Both the position numbers and the translations under genes were made by a program. Source: Bacteroidota bacterium (GTDB lineage: Bacteria; Bacteroidota; Bacteroidia; Chitinophagales; Chitinophagaceae). From it: DNA of 11,872 nt. The stretch lies in NCBI GenBank assembly GCA_023392575.1, contig JAEVYV010000081.1, positions 1 to 11,872 of the forward strand, given 5' to 3'. Under the pieces are notes generated by a model that worked only from the letters and a program-made list of their open reading frames with translations, ran no database searches and was not told where the DNA came from. Positions 1 to 6,983 of this stretch are shown here, piece after piece. Within the stretch, counting starts at the first letter, position 1, and the number at the start of each line of letters is the position of its first letter.

Positions 1-691
1 CAATCTTATCTTCTATAAGCCCTTTCAAGACCACATAGGCCGCCTTGGGATAGTGCCTTTTCATGAATTCCTTCATGGGCTTGTTTTCCGGAATATGAAG
101 GGCTTCCTCCCCATCCCTGGCCGTGACAAACTCAATATCCAAATGCCTATAGGCGGGCATCAGGTAACTGAACATTTTTACCGCATGCACGGAGGAGGGC
201 TCGCCGTCGTACAAAAACACCAGGTTTTCAATGGGCTTATATGCCGAAGGCACCACCAGCACGGGGCATTGTATATCCGTCAACAGGTCCCGCATAAACC
301 GGGTGGGCGGGATTTCTTTAAACCGGGTAAAGGTTTCTTTGGTATCGATCACCAACAGATCAGAGTAAATGGATTCGTGCAACAGGTCCTGCAGGGCAAT
401 ATTTTTATCGCGGCGCACCGAATGGCTGATGGCGGCTTCCGCACTGGCTTTTTCAAAAAAGCTAACGGCTTCGTCGCGGGTTTCCCGGTCTTTTAAATTC
501 AGTTGGTCCAAATGCTCGTCAAATGAACCCTCGTACGTCGTTAGTTCGGCCATGCTGTAGCTATGCACGGTAAAATCGTCCAGAAACACCCCCACCAAAT
601 GCGCATTCATTTGCCCGGCCATCTGAATGGCGTATTGCTTTGTGCTGTTTGAGAAGTTCAAGCCGTCAAAGGCGGCAATAATCTTTTTCAT
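1..691 (-). CDS. Universal stress protein (UspA family), C-terminus cut by window edge
   Basis: Reading from the ATG at 691 to the left edge gives 230 residues with no stop. It opens with MKKIIAAFDGLNFSNST, the first beta strand and Asp of a Usp fold, followed by HLVGVFLDDF (residues 31-40), a pattern I recognise from Bacteroidota two-domain universal stress proteins. A second Usp-like half begins near residue 141 (CPVLVVPSAYKPIENLVFLYDGEPSS). Family members of this type are roughly 270-280 residues, so about 40-50 C-terminal residues, including any second glycine-rich nucleotide-binding loop, lie outside the window. It is expected to be a cytoplasmic nucleotide-binding stress protein; its client or signal cannot be told. 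It is divergent from mnmA across 242 bases and has its own promoter-like box upstream. Family call is firm, function is generic. Confidence 0.88.
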   Translation of the reverse strand, partial: MKKIIAAFDGLNFSNSTKQYAIQMAGQMNAHLVGVFLDDFTVHSYSMAELTTYEGSFDEHLDQLNLKDRETRDEAVSFFEKASAEAAISHSVRRDKNIALQDLLHESIYSDLLVIDTKETFTRFKEIPPTRFMRDLLTDIQCPVLVVPSAYKPIENLVFLYDGEPSSVHAVKMFSYLMPAYRHLDIEFVTARDGEEALHIPENKPMKEFMKRHYPKAAYVVLKGLIEDKI

Positions 692-735
692 AAACCAGGC
701 TTTATTTTGTTTTATAGAGCAGAGAGACGCAAAAC

Positions 736-743
736 CAAACCTA
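736..743 (-). promoter_or_regulatory. Putative -7 box for the universal stress protein gene
   Basis: On the minus strand this reads TAGGTTTG, an exact match to the Bacteroidota -7 consensus TAnnTTTG. It ends 44 bases before the ATG at 691, which would give a leader of roughly 38-40 bases. I see no TTG at a suitable -33 distance, so this is a consensus match only. Confidence 0.4.
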
Positions 744-914
744 TTTTTATTGGTGTGTTTTTTAGATGACGGGGATTATCCGCAGTTATGATTGGCATCA
801 CTGTGCAACCGGAGGGTGAACTCTGCCGGCGGCCCAACCGGCCCGAAACGGAAATTTTACGTTTTCGTGATGAACCTTAACATGCCGTATGTAGGCCGGG
901 CAGCTATTGCGGTG

Positions 915-922
915 TATATTTG
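915..922 (+). promoter_or_regulatory. Putative -7 box for mnmA
   Basis: TATATTTG is an exact match to the Bacteroidota -7 consensus TAnnTTTG. It ends 11 bases before the mnmA ATG at 934, so transcription would start only about 4-6 bases before the start codon, nearly leaderless. This supports ATG 934 over the upstream in-frame TTG at 907, which would lie before the promoter. No clear -33 TTG is visible. Confidence 0.45.
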
Positions 923-933
923 TCGCCTTCTTT

Positions 934-2031
934 ATGAGCAGCAAAGGAAAAGTTTTAGTGGCCATGAGCGGGGGTATCGACAGTACCGTAACCGCTTTAA
1001 TGCTTCATCACCAGGGGTATGAAGTAGTGGGCATTACCATGAAAACCTGGGACTATGCAGCCAGCGGGGGCTCGAAAAAAGAAACCGGATGCTGCAACCT
1101 GGACAGTTTTAACGATGCCCGTATGGCCGCCGTGCAACACGGCTTCCCGCACTATATCCTCGACATCCGCGATGAATTTGGAAATTTTGTGGTGGAAAAC
1201 TTTGTAGAGGAATACCTGGCCGGCCGCACCCCCAATCCCTGTGTGCTTTGCAATACCCACATTAAATGGAGGGCTCTTTTAAAAAGGGCCGATGCGCTGG
1301 GGTGCGAATACATTGCCACCGGGCACTATGCCTCTGTTTACCAGCACGAAAACGGCCGTTTTGTGGTCACCAAGGGGGTTGATGAAACCAAGGACCAGAG
1401 CTATGTGCTTTGGGGCTTGCAGCAGGATCTGCTGAGCAGAACCCTTTTGCCTTTGGGCGGTTACCGTAAGACAGAAATTCGCCAAATGGCGCATGATTTT
1501 GGTTATCCCGAACTGGCCAAAAAAAGTGAGAGCTACGAAATTTGCTTTGTTCCGGACAATGATTACCGGGGCTTTTTGAAGCGCAAAGTAGAAGGTTTGG
1601 AAGAAAAAGTAGCCGGCGGCTATTTTGTGAACAAGGAAGGAAAAATATTGGGACAGCACAAGGGCTATCCTTTTTACACCATTGGTCAGCGCAAGGGGCT
1701 GGACATTGCCCTGGGCAAACCGGCTTTTGTCACCGCCATTGACCCCGACACGAACACCGTGGTTTTGGGCGATGAAGCAGACCTGGAAAAAGAAGATATG
1801 AAAGTGGCAAAGGTGAACTGGATAAAATATGAGGGACTGACCGATGACATGGAAGCCACTACTAAAATTCGTTATAAGGACAAGGGCAGCCTTTCCCGCC
1901 TTATTCCTTCGGGAAACGATGTGGTGGTGCGTTTTTACGAAAAAGCCAAGGGCATCGCCCCCGGCCAAAGCGCTGTATTTTACGAAGGGAACGATGTGAT
2001 CGGTGGCGGAATCATCCAAAGGCAGGGTTAG
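934..2031 (+). CDS. mnmA: tRNA-specific 2-thiouridylase MnmA
   Basis: MnmA adenylates and thiolates U34 of tRNAs for Lys, Glu and Gln, making the s2 part of (c)mnm5s2U in the cytoplasm. The 365-residue product matches the family length. The PP-loop SGGIDS is at residues 12-17, the tRNA/active-site loop GRTPNPCVLCN at 97-107 with the nucleophile C106 (equivalent to E. coli C102), GHYASV at 130-135, DQSYVLWGL at 154-162, and the second catalytic cysteine C204 in SYEICFVP. The C-terminal beta-barrel ends with PGQSAVFY and GGGII. Residue C103 replaces the aspartate of the E. coli NPDILCN loop, and GCC at 52-54 is typical of a non-enterobacterial subgroup. The start was chosen at ATG 934 because residues MSSKGKVLVAMSGG lead directly into the PP-loop. 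An in-frame TTG at 907 is less likely, since a promoter-like box lies within that extension. It appears monocistronic. Confidence 0.96.
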   Translation: MSSKGKVLVAMSGGIDSTVTALMLHHQGYEVVGITMKTWDYAASGGSKKETGCCNLDSFNDARMAAVQHGFPHYILDIRDEFGNFVVENFVEEYLAGRTPNPCVLCNTHIKWRALLKRADALGCEYIATGHYASVYQHENGRFVVTKGVDETKDQSYVLWGLQQDLLSRTLLPLGGYRKTEIRQMAHDFGYPELAKKSESYEICFVPDNDYRGFLKRKVEGLEEKVAGGYFVNKEGKILGQHKGYPFYTIGQRKGLDIALGKPAFVTAIDPDTNTVVLGDEADLEKEDMKVAKVNWIKYEGLTDDMEATTKIRYKDKGSLSRLIPSGNDVVVRFYEKAKGIAPGQSAVFYEGNDVIGGGIIQRQG

Positions 2032-2098
2032 GGAGCAGAGAGTAGAGGTGAAAAGCCTTTACTATCCTCTGTCAACTACCATCTATCATCTAAACCCT
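2024..2098 (+). other. Imperfect inverted repeat at the 3' end of mnmA
   Basis: Three nested arms can be paired. The outer arm is AGGGTTAG (2024-2031, containing the mnmA stop) with CTAAACCCT (2090-2098, one bulge). The middle arm is CAGAG (2036-2040) with CTCTG (2067-2071). The inner arm is AGTAGAGG (2041-2048) with CCTTTACT (2056-2063, one G-U pair) around a 7-base loop. No T-run follows, so it is not a classical intrinsic terminator. It may stabilise or end the mnmA transcript. Function is an inference. Confidence 0.35.
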
Positions 2099-2103
2099 AC
2101 CCC
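2076..2103. repeat. Four degenerate 7-base tandem units
   Basis: The stretch divides in exact 7-base phase into CTACCAT, CTATCAT, CTAAACC and CTACCCC. All four begin with CTA and the units differ at two to four positions. It lies between mnmA and the lipoprotein gene and overlaps the right arm of the inverted repeat. Similar low-complexity heptads occur between genes in Bacteroidota genomes as I recall them. A role is unknown. Confidence 0.4.
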
Positions 2104-2141
2104 TTGCCAACTCCATAGTTTTTCATTAGTTTTAAGCCTTA

Positions 2142-2149
2142 TATCTTAG
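2142..2149 (+). promoter_or_regulatory. Weak candidate -7 box for the lipoprotein-protease pair
   Basis: TATCTTAG matches the TAnnTTTG consensus at five of six fixed positions. It ends 36 bases before the ATG at 2186, a reasonable distance for a leader of about 30 bases. No good -33 element is seen. It is listed because the pair needs a promoter in the 154-base gap after mnmA unless it is read through from mnmA. Confidence 0.22.
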
Positions 2150-2185
2150 TACTGCCGACCGTAAACGATGAAATCCAAATAACTT

Positions 2186-2959
2186 ATGAGAGCATTCTCC
2201 CCTTCTTCCTTTACCATGATACTGCTGGCCCTGTTTTGTTTTAGTTGTAAAAAACAAACGGAAACGATTGATGATTACGATTACCAAACGGAGCGTTTAA
2301 CCGAGATCTTTCCCCTAAAAGTGGGCAGAACCATTACCTACCAAACGGATTCAACGGTCTTCACCAATTTTGGAAGAAGTGAAGAAATCCACAGCTATAT
2401 TGAGCGGGACACGATCGATGCCGTGTTTCAGGATGCCCTGGGCAGAACCAGCTACCGGGTTACCCGTTATTTGCAGGATCCTGACCGGACAAACCCCGCC
2501 TTTACCAGCGGCACTTATTACATCACCCCCACAGCTACAACCATTGAAGTAACCGAAAACAACCTGCGCTATGTAAAGCTCACCACGCCGGTAAAACAAG
2601 ACGCAACCTGGAAGGGAAATCTTTACCTGCCTGCCAAACCTTACCGTGATTTTTACAGTTTTAATAACGATGGTAACATGCAAAACTGGAACTTTGTTTA
2701 CAGTTCGCTTGGAGAGGAGCTTGAATTGAACGGACGGGTAATTCCGGAGGTAACTACCATAACAGAAGTAGATCAATCTACAAACATGCCCTTTACCGGC
2801 ACTACCTATGCCTCGGTTAGCTATGCCGTGAACAAATATGCCAAAGGCATTGGCCTGATTTACCAGGAGCTAATTATGTGGGACTACCAGCTAAGCGGAC
2901 AGGGAGGCGGCTATAAAACCGGCTTCGGGGTAAAACGCACAATGATAGATCATAATTGA
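2186..2959 (+). CDS. Uncharacterised lipoprotein, translationally close to the S8 peptidase
   Basis: The 257-residue product has a short signal sequence with hydrophobic residues 11-19 and a lipobox-like end, CFSC, putting the lipidated cysteine at C21 followed by KKQTETIDDYDYQ. Position -3 is cysteine rather than the usual leucine, so the lipobox is atypical. The mature part is beta-rich and starts with ERLTEIFPLKVGRTITYQTDS, a pattern common in Bacteroidota lipoproteins of unknown function, and ends with YKTGFGVKRTMIDHN. I do not recognise an enzymatic motif. The acidic residues after the cysteine could act as a surface-export signal as in other Bacteroidota, but this is an inference. The stop TGA ends one base before the start of the peptidase gene, so the two are almost certainly one operon. 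No Shine-Dalgarno is visible; the start is the only ATG giving a complete signal sequence. Confidence 0.82.
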   Translation: MRAFSPSSFTMILLALFCFSCKKQTETIDDYDYQTERLTEIFPLKVGRTITYQTDSTVFTNFGRSEEIHSYIERDTIDAVFQDALGRTSYRVTRYLQDPDRTNPAFTSGTYYITPTATTIEVTENNLRYVKLTTPVKQDATWKGNLYLPAKPYRDFYSFNNDGNMQNWNFVYSSLGEELELNGRVIPEVTTITEVDQSTNMPFTGTTYASVSYAVNKYAKGIGLIYQELIMWDYQLSGQGGGYKTGFGVKRTMIDHN

Positions 2960-2960
2960 T

Positions 2961-4925
2961 ATGAAAAAAGCGGTGCTGTGTGTTTTGGTGTGTCTAGCCA
3001 TGATGCAAATTGGCCAGACACAGTCCACCCGGTACATCATACAATTTAAAGACAAGGGTACAAATCCTTATTCCTTCACTACCCCCCAAGCCTTTTTATC
3101 CCAAAGAGCTCTGGACAGAAGGATCCGCTACGGCATCAGCATAGACAGCACCGATCTTCCGGTAACGCCGCGGTACGTTGACAGTGTTCGGCAGGCCGGA
3201 GCCGTTACCATTCTTAATGTTTCCAAATGGCTTAATTCAGTCACCATTCAAACAACGGATGCAGCGGCCCTGCAAAAGATCAACAGTTTTCCGTTTGTAA
3301 AAAGCTCCGCTCCCATTGCCGCTAGAATGGCCGGGCAAAGACCCGATAAATCAGAAGCAGCCCAAACCCGCCCGTTCTTACAGGCACAAAGGGGAAAAGG
3401 TATCGCCTCCGATTTTTTTGATTATGGCTCCGCCTATGCGCAGGTGCACATCCACCACGGGGAGTTTCTGCACAACATCGGCCTGCGGGGGCAGGGAATG
3501 ATCATCGGTATGCTGGATGCCGGTTTTCAAAACTACCTTACGGTTCGGGCATTCGACAGCGCACGGGCCAACGGACAAATTTTAGGCACCTGGGATTTTG
3601 TGGCCCGGGACACAAATGTAAACGAAGACAATGCCCACGGCATGCAGTGCCTCTCTACCATTGCCGCCAACATTCCGGGCCAGTTTGTTGGCACCGCACC
3701 AAAAGCAAGTTTTTTTCTTTTTAGAAGCGAAGATGCTTCTTCGGAATATCCAATAGAGGAGCACAACTGGGTTTGCGCCGCCGAGCGGGTGGACAGCGCC
3801 GGAGGCGATCTGATCTCCTCTTCTCTGGGTTATAATTTATTTGACAATGCGGCCTTCAACCACAGTTATGCCGATTTAAACGGAAACACAACCATGGCCG
3901 CCATTGGCGCCGACCTGGCGGCGAAAAAAGGTATACTGGTTGTAAATTCGGCCGGCAATGAAGGCAACAACAGTTGGGGAAAGATCGTCACGCCGGCTGA
4001 TGGTGATAGCGTACTGGCTGTGGGGGCGGTAAATGCCGCCGGAACGCCTGCCGGTTTTACCAGCCGGGGCCCCTCTGCCGATGGGCGGGTAAAACCCGAT
4101 GTGGCTTCCGTTGGTGTGGCGACCGTAGTACAGTTGCAAAACAACATGCTGGGTACCAACAACGGAACCTCCTTTTCGGCGCCCAACCTGGCAGGCCTCA
4201 CCGCCTGTCTCTGGCAGGGTTTTCCGGAGTTCAACAACATGAAGATCGTAACGGCTTTGCAGCAATCGGGCAACCGGGCCGCTCAGCCCAACGACACCAT
4301 TGGCTATGGTATTCCCGATGTTAGAAAAGCCCTGCTGCTTCTTTTAAAAGATTTTGCCACCAGCGAGGTTTCAGTTGCCGGTTGCAAGGCTATCCTTCGG
4401 TGGAACAGCAAAGATGCAAAAGGCATGCGCTACGAAATTGAACGGTTGGTAGCCGACCAGGGCAGCTTCACAAAAATTGCGCAGGTAAGTGCCACAGGAA
4501 ATGGTTTCAGCAATCAAAGCTATCAATACGAAGACGACCTGACCGATATTCCCAAAGGAGGCCTGGGTTACCGCATCCGGCAAATTATCGACACAGCGGC
4601 TACTGCCTTTGCCGGCGATTATATAGACACGGCTTCTGTTGCGATAACCAGCTCCTGCCTTAGCGGCACCACGGCCGTAAGCCTGTGGCCCAATCCATCC
4701 ACCGGGGCCTTGCAGGTCAAAGTCAACACGCCAACTGCTATCCAAAACCTGGTGATCAGCCTGTACAATCCATTGGGGCAAAGGATAGCAGAAATAAAAA
4801 AATCAAAGGCTGAAGGCGCAGCTATTTTTGATGTGCCGGTGTATAGCCTGCCGGCAGGAAAATACTATGTCAGTGTGTACGACAGCAAGGCGCTGATCGA
4901 AACCAAAGAACTGATCCGCTTATAA
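2961..4925 (+). CDS. Secreted S8 (subtilisin-like) serine peptidase with T9SS sorting domain
   Basis: This 654-residue protein is built in the order of a type IX-secreted protease. Residues 1-21 form a signal peptide. Residues 22-115 resemble the propeptide of Bacteroidota S8 peptidases (RYIIQFKDKG, QAFLSQRALDRR). The peptidase domain spans about 165-460, with catalytic D186 in IIGMLDAGF, H226 in NAHGMQC, oxyanion N333 in NSAGNEGN and S404 in NGTSFSAP, so the triad looks intact. A beta-rich, fibronectin-like region covers about 466-560. The C-terminus (about 570-654) is a type A Por/T9SS sorting domain, starting SLWPNPSTG and containing YNPLGQRI and LPAGKYYVSVYD. The family predicts export by Sec, then passage through the outer membrane by T9SS with cleavage of the sorting domain. 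The substrate is unknown. It follows the lipoprotein gene by one base and overlaps the convergent methyltransferase gene by six. Confidence 0.93.
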   Translation: MKKAVLCVLVCLAMMQIGQTQSTRYIIQFKDKGTNPYSFTTPQAFLSQRALDRRIRYGISIDSTDLPVTPRYVDSVRQAGAVTILNVSKWLNSVTIQTTDAAALQKINSFPFVKSSAPIAARMAGQRPDKSEAAQTRPFLQAQRGKGIASDFFDYGSAYAQVHIHHGEFLHNIGLRGQGMIIGMLDAGFQNYLTVRAFDSARANGQILGTWDFVARDTNVNEDNAHGMQCLSTIAANIPGQFVGTAPKASFFLFRSEDASSEYPIEEHNWVCAAERVDSAGGDLISSSLGYNLFDNAAFNHSYADLNGNTTMAAIGADLAAKKGILVVNSAGNEGNNSWGKIVTPADGDSVLAVGAVNAAGTPAGFTSRGPSADGRVKPDVASVGVATVVQLQNNMLGTNNGTSFSAPNLAGLTACLWQGFPEFNNMKIVTALQQSGNRAAQPNDTIGYGIPDVRKALLLLLKDFATSEVSVAGCKAILRWNSKDAKGMRYEIERLVADQGSFTKIAQVSATGNGFSNQSYQYEDDLTDIPKGGLGYRIRQIIDTAATAFAGDYIDTASVAITSSCLSGTTAVSLWPNPSTGALQVKVNTPTAIQNLVISLYNPLGQRIAEIKKSKAEGAAIFDVPVYSLPAGKYYVSVYDSKALIETKELIRL

Positions 4926-4928
4926 GCG
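4917..4928. repeat. 12-base perfect palindrome carrying both convergent stop codons
   Basis: CGCTTATAAGCG reads identically on both strands. On the plus strand it encodes Arg-Leu-stop, ending the peptidase; on the minus strand it also encodes Arg-Leu-stop, ending the methyltransferase. The six-base overlap 4920-4925 (TTATAA) therefore holds both TAA codons. There is no space between the genes for a separate terminator. Confidence 0.9.
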
Positions 4929-6077
4929 AAACAAAGCCGCAAATAAACTATCGGCCCTTTTTTCATAGCCTTTCAAATATTGCCAGGACACCAGTTGAAC
5001 CGCTGTATGGTTTTGAATGAACGTTGCTACTTCTTCATTTTCTTTTTGAAATACCGAGCAGGTAATATACAACAGGTAACCACCCTGCTTTACACTTTTT
5101 GCAGCGTTCAACGCAATCGCCTGCTGCAATTGGGCATAGTGTTCGATTTTTTCTTTTTTAAAAAAAAGCAACTGCTCCGGGGTGCGGCTCCAGGTACCCG
5201 AGCCACTGCAGGGAACATCGCAGATCACCAGATCAAAACTTTCCGGAAAAGAAAACTGCCGGGACGAAACATCGGCCACAAAAGAATGGTAGCCGCTGAT
5301 GCCCGCCTGCTGAAACCGTTTTCGGAGGTTGACCAAAATGCTTTCCCGAACATCGGAAACAGTGAGTTCAGCCCTGGCAAAATGGTCTTTAAGCAAAATC
5401 GATTTCCCCCCACTGGCGGCGCAGCAATCCCAGGCTTTTATCATTTGGTCGGCCCGGATCTCCGCCTGCAATAACTCCAAAACTTTTTGCGAGTTCCGGT
5501 CCTGCACCACGGCTTCCGCATTCAGGTGGATCACTTCGTCGGTTTTCGAACTGTTGGCCAATGCCATGCAGTCCTGATCAATGCGCTCAAAATCCATCCC
5601 TGCCATTTGCAGTTTGTTTGCGACCGCCTCTTGCTTTCCCGGCCGGATGCGCAGGTACAACAGCGGTTGTACCAAAAAGGAGGTACGGAAGGCCGGGGCA
5701 TCAATTTCTTTACTCAATTCGTCAGCAAAAGGAAAAAGCGTTTTTATTTCTTGTTCTACGTTCAGAAAACGAATCTTCTCCCTAAGCGGTAGCGGCACCT
5801 CTGCATTCCATTGCGGTTTTAATTCACCCAATACAAAATTGCTTTCCGAAGAGGAAAGAAATACACCGATCAATATTCGTTCTTCTATGGGCAGGTTTTC
5901 AAATGCTTTGCCCAACCGGAAATAACTGTAACACAGATGCGTTATTTCCTTTCGGTCTTTTGACCCGTATTTTTTGTGGTTTTTGAAAAATTGTTTGATC
6001 CAGACGGCAAACGGAACACTTCCATCATAAGTGCTAATAACACTCCTCGCTGAATTGATGTAAGAATGGGAACGCAT
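4920..6077 (-). CDS. RsmB/NOP-family RNA cytosine-C5 methyltransferase
   Basis: The 385-residue product has the class I SAM-methyltransferase core of the Fmu/Sun/NOP2 group, which makes m5C in rRNA or tRNA. Visible motifs are VQDRNSQ (191-197), SAM-binding motif I WDCCAASGGKS (216-226), SDVRESIL (241-248), ADVS (268-271), motif IV DVPCSGSG (287-294) with C290, and motif VI YITCSV (337-342) with C340. The two cysteines are the release and nucleophilic cysteines of this family. Motif I has Ser in place of the usual Pro of CAAPGGK. The N-terminal 60 or so residues are helical and could correspond to the NusB-like region of RsmB, but this is weak. Whether it acts on 16S rRNA C967 like E. coli RsmB or on another site cannot be told, so no symbol is given. 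It lies 20 bases downstream of the terminator of the preceding minus-strand unit, so it needs its own promoter; I see no clean TAnnTTTG box. Confidence 0.9.
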   Translation of the reverse strand: MRSHSYINSARSVISTYDGSVPFAVWIKQFFKNHKKYGSKDRKEITHLCYSYFRLGKAFENLPIEERILIGVFLSSSESNFVLGELKPQWNAEVPLPLREKIRFLNVEQEIKTLFPFADELSKEIDAPAFRTSFLVQPLLYLRIRPGKQEAVANKLQMAGMDFERIDQDCMALANSSKTDEVIHLNAEAVVQDRNSQKVLELLQAEIRADQMIKAWDCCAASGGKSILLKDHFARAELTVSDVRESILVNLRKRFQQAGISGYHSFVADVSSRQFSFPESFDLVICDVPCSGSGTWSRTPEQLLFFKKEKIEHYAQLQQAIALNAAKSVKQGGYLLYITCSVFQKENEEVATFIQNHTAVQLVSWQYLKGYEKRADSLFAALFRL

Positions 6078-6097
6078 GAATGCAAATGTCTACAAAC

Positions 6098-6127
6098 AAA
6101 AAAAGGCTGCCAAGAAAGACAGCCTTT
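6098..6127 (-). terminator. Intrinsic terminator of the sucA-sucB-lipoprotein unit
   Basis: On the minus strand the arms AAAGGCTGTC and GGCAGCCTTT form a 10-base stem with one G-U pair around the 6-base loop TTTCTT. The stem runs into seven consecutive Ts. It begins 17 bases after the stop codon of the lipoprotein gene at 6144. This is a textbook rho-independent terminator. It also separates this unit from the methyltransferase gene that follows on the same strand. Confidence 0.88.
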
Positions 6128-6143
6128 ATACTCTTAAAAAGAA

Positions 6144-6968
6144 TTATTGATAATAGTAGGTATAGATGATGGATATTCCACCCGAGCTGACCACGCCTTT
6201 CACAGGCTTGTTTTGATTATTGTATGTATAGGTTTTAGTAGACGTGACCGGCCCCGGAAAATCCGGAGAAATGGTGGTGGTTTTGATTTCGTTATTCGCC
6301 GAGTAATAATCCAGCATGCCCAATACTACAGCATCTGCACGGGACTGTAACGGATTGACTTTTACATCATATTCCAAACTGCTTTCCGAGTCCAGATCAA
6401 ACTTATTGTTGATATCATCGTATAAATAGGTCTTGTAGGTTGCAATATTGGCTCCCGAGTAAGTAAACTCTTCCTTGCTGTAAGGCACGTATCCAGCCCC
6501 CTCATCCTCCCAGTCCACGGCTGAAGTAAGTTGGCCACTGCCATTGTAGTGATAAGAAATGCTGTCTGTATAGGTATCTCCGAAAGCTGTGATGGTTGAC
6601 CGGGCATATTGATACCTTGATGTAGCCGCATCATACCCATAATAGTAAACCAAACTGTCGACACCGAACTGAGAAAACAGATTTGACTTAGTCACCACAG
6701 AAGTAATCACATTGGAAGAGTTTCTTATCAGCCTTATCTCTAAATCCACAGCCTTGCCGTTGTAGGTGCCCTTTTGCATATACCCCGTGAGGCTATTGGC
6801 ATTGTTATAGCTATAATCGGTAGTAATAGAGTCCGTTCCCAGCCTGGTGCCGATCCTGTATAATCTTACGCCATTTGTGCCGCTAGTTCCAGGTTCCAGG
6901 CTGATTTCCTTTTGACAGGAGACTAGAAAAAGACAGCCGGCTGATAAAGCAGTTAGAAGTTTTCTCAT
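6144..6968 (-). CDS. Uncharacterised lipoprotein downstream of sucB
   Basis: The 274-residue product starts with a clear lipoprotein signal: MRKLL, hydrophobic residues 4-16, and the lipobox LVSC with lipidated C18, followed by QKEISLEPG, a start often seen in Chitinophagaceae lipoproteins. The mature part is rich in Tyr, Ser and Thr and has recurring short beta-strand patterns such as TDYSYNN, YYYGYDA, SYHYNGSG, FTYSGAN and YTYNNQNK, loosely like the YxYxxxG strands of RHS/YD-type repeats. I recognise no catalytic motif. It is probably anchored to the inner leaflet or the surface of the outer membrane. Its start is 23 bases after the sucB stop on the same strand and the terminator follows directly, so it can be the last gene of the suc transcript. 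A weak promoter-like box in the short gap leaves separate transcription possible. Confidence 0.8.
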   Translation of the reverse strand: MRKLLTALSAGCLFLVSCQKEISLEPGTSGTNGVRLYRIGTRLGTDSITTDYSYNNANSLTGYMQKGTYNGKAVDLEIRLIRNSSNVITSVVTKSNLFSQFGVDSLVYYYGYDAATSRYQYARSTITAFGDTYTDSISYHYNGSGQLTSAVDWEDEGAGYVPYSKEEFTYSGANIATYKTYLYDDINNKFDLDSESSLEYDVKVNPLQSRADAVVLGMLDYYSANNEIKTTTISPDFPGPVTSTKTYTYNNQNKPVKGVVSSGGISIIYTYYYQ

Positions 6969-6983
6969 TAAGCAGTGTTTGCA

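Noticed and set aside
53..496. Open frame of 147 codons on the plus strand at the left edge
   Set aside because: It is the complement of the universal stress protein coding region, which has recognisable family motifs.
717..726. Ten-base match GAGCAGAGAG here and at 2033-2042
   Set aside because: Two copies of a purine-rich 10-mer are within chance expectation and the flanks do not match.
845..868. Short hairpin CGAAACG / CGTTTTCG upstream of mnmA
   Set aside because: It is short, contains an unpaired base, lies upstream of the likely transcription start and has no following T-run.
907..933. In-frame TTG start adding nine residues to MnmA
   Set aside because: The extension overlaps the TAnnTTTG box, and ATG 934 gives the usual distance to the PP-loop.
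1279..2019. Long open frame (246 codons) antisense to mnmA
   Set aside because: It lies entirely within mnmA on the opposite strand, has no recognisable domain and a composition typical of an antisense shadow of a real gene.
2168..2182. Tiny four-codon frame (Met-Lys-Ser-Lys-stop) just before the first lipoprotein gene
   Set aside because: A frame this short arises readily by chance in AT-rich leaders, and nothing such as regulatory codons supports a leader peptide.
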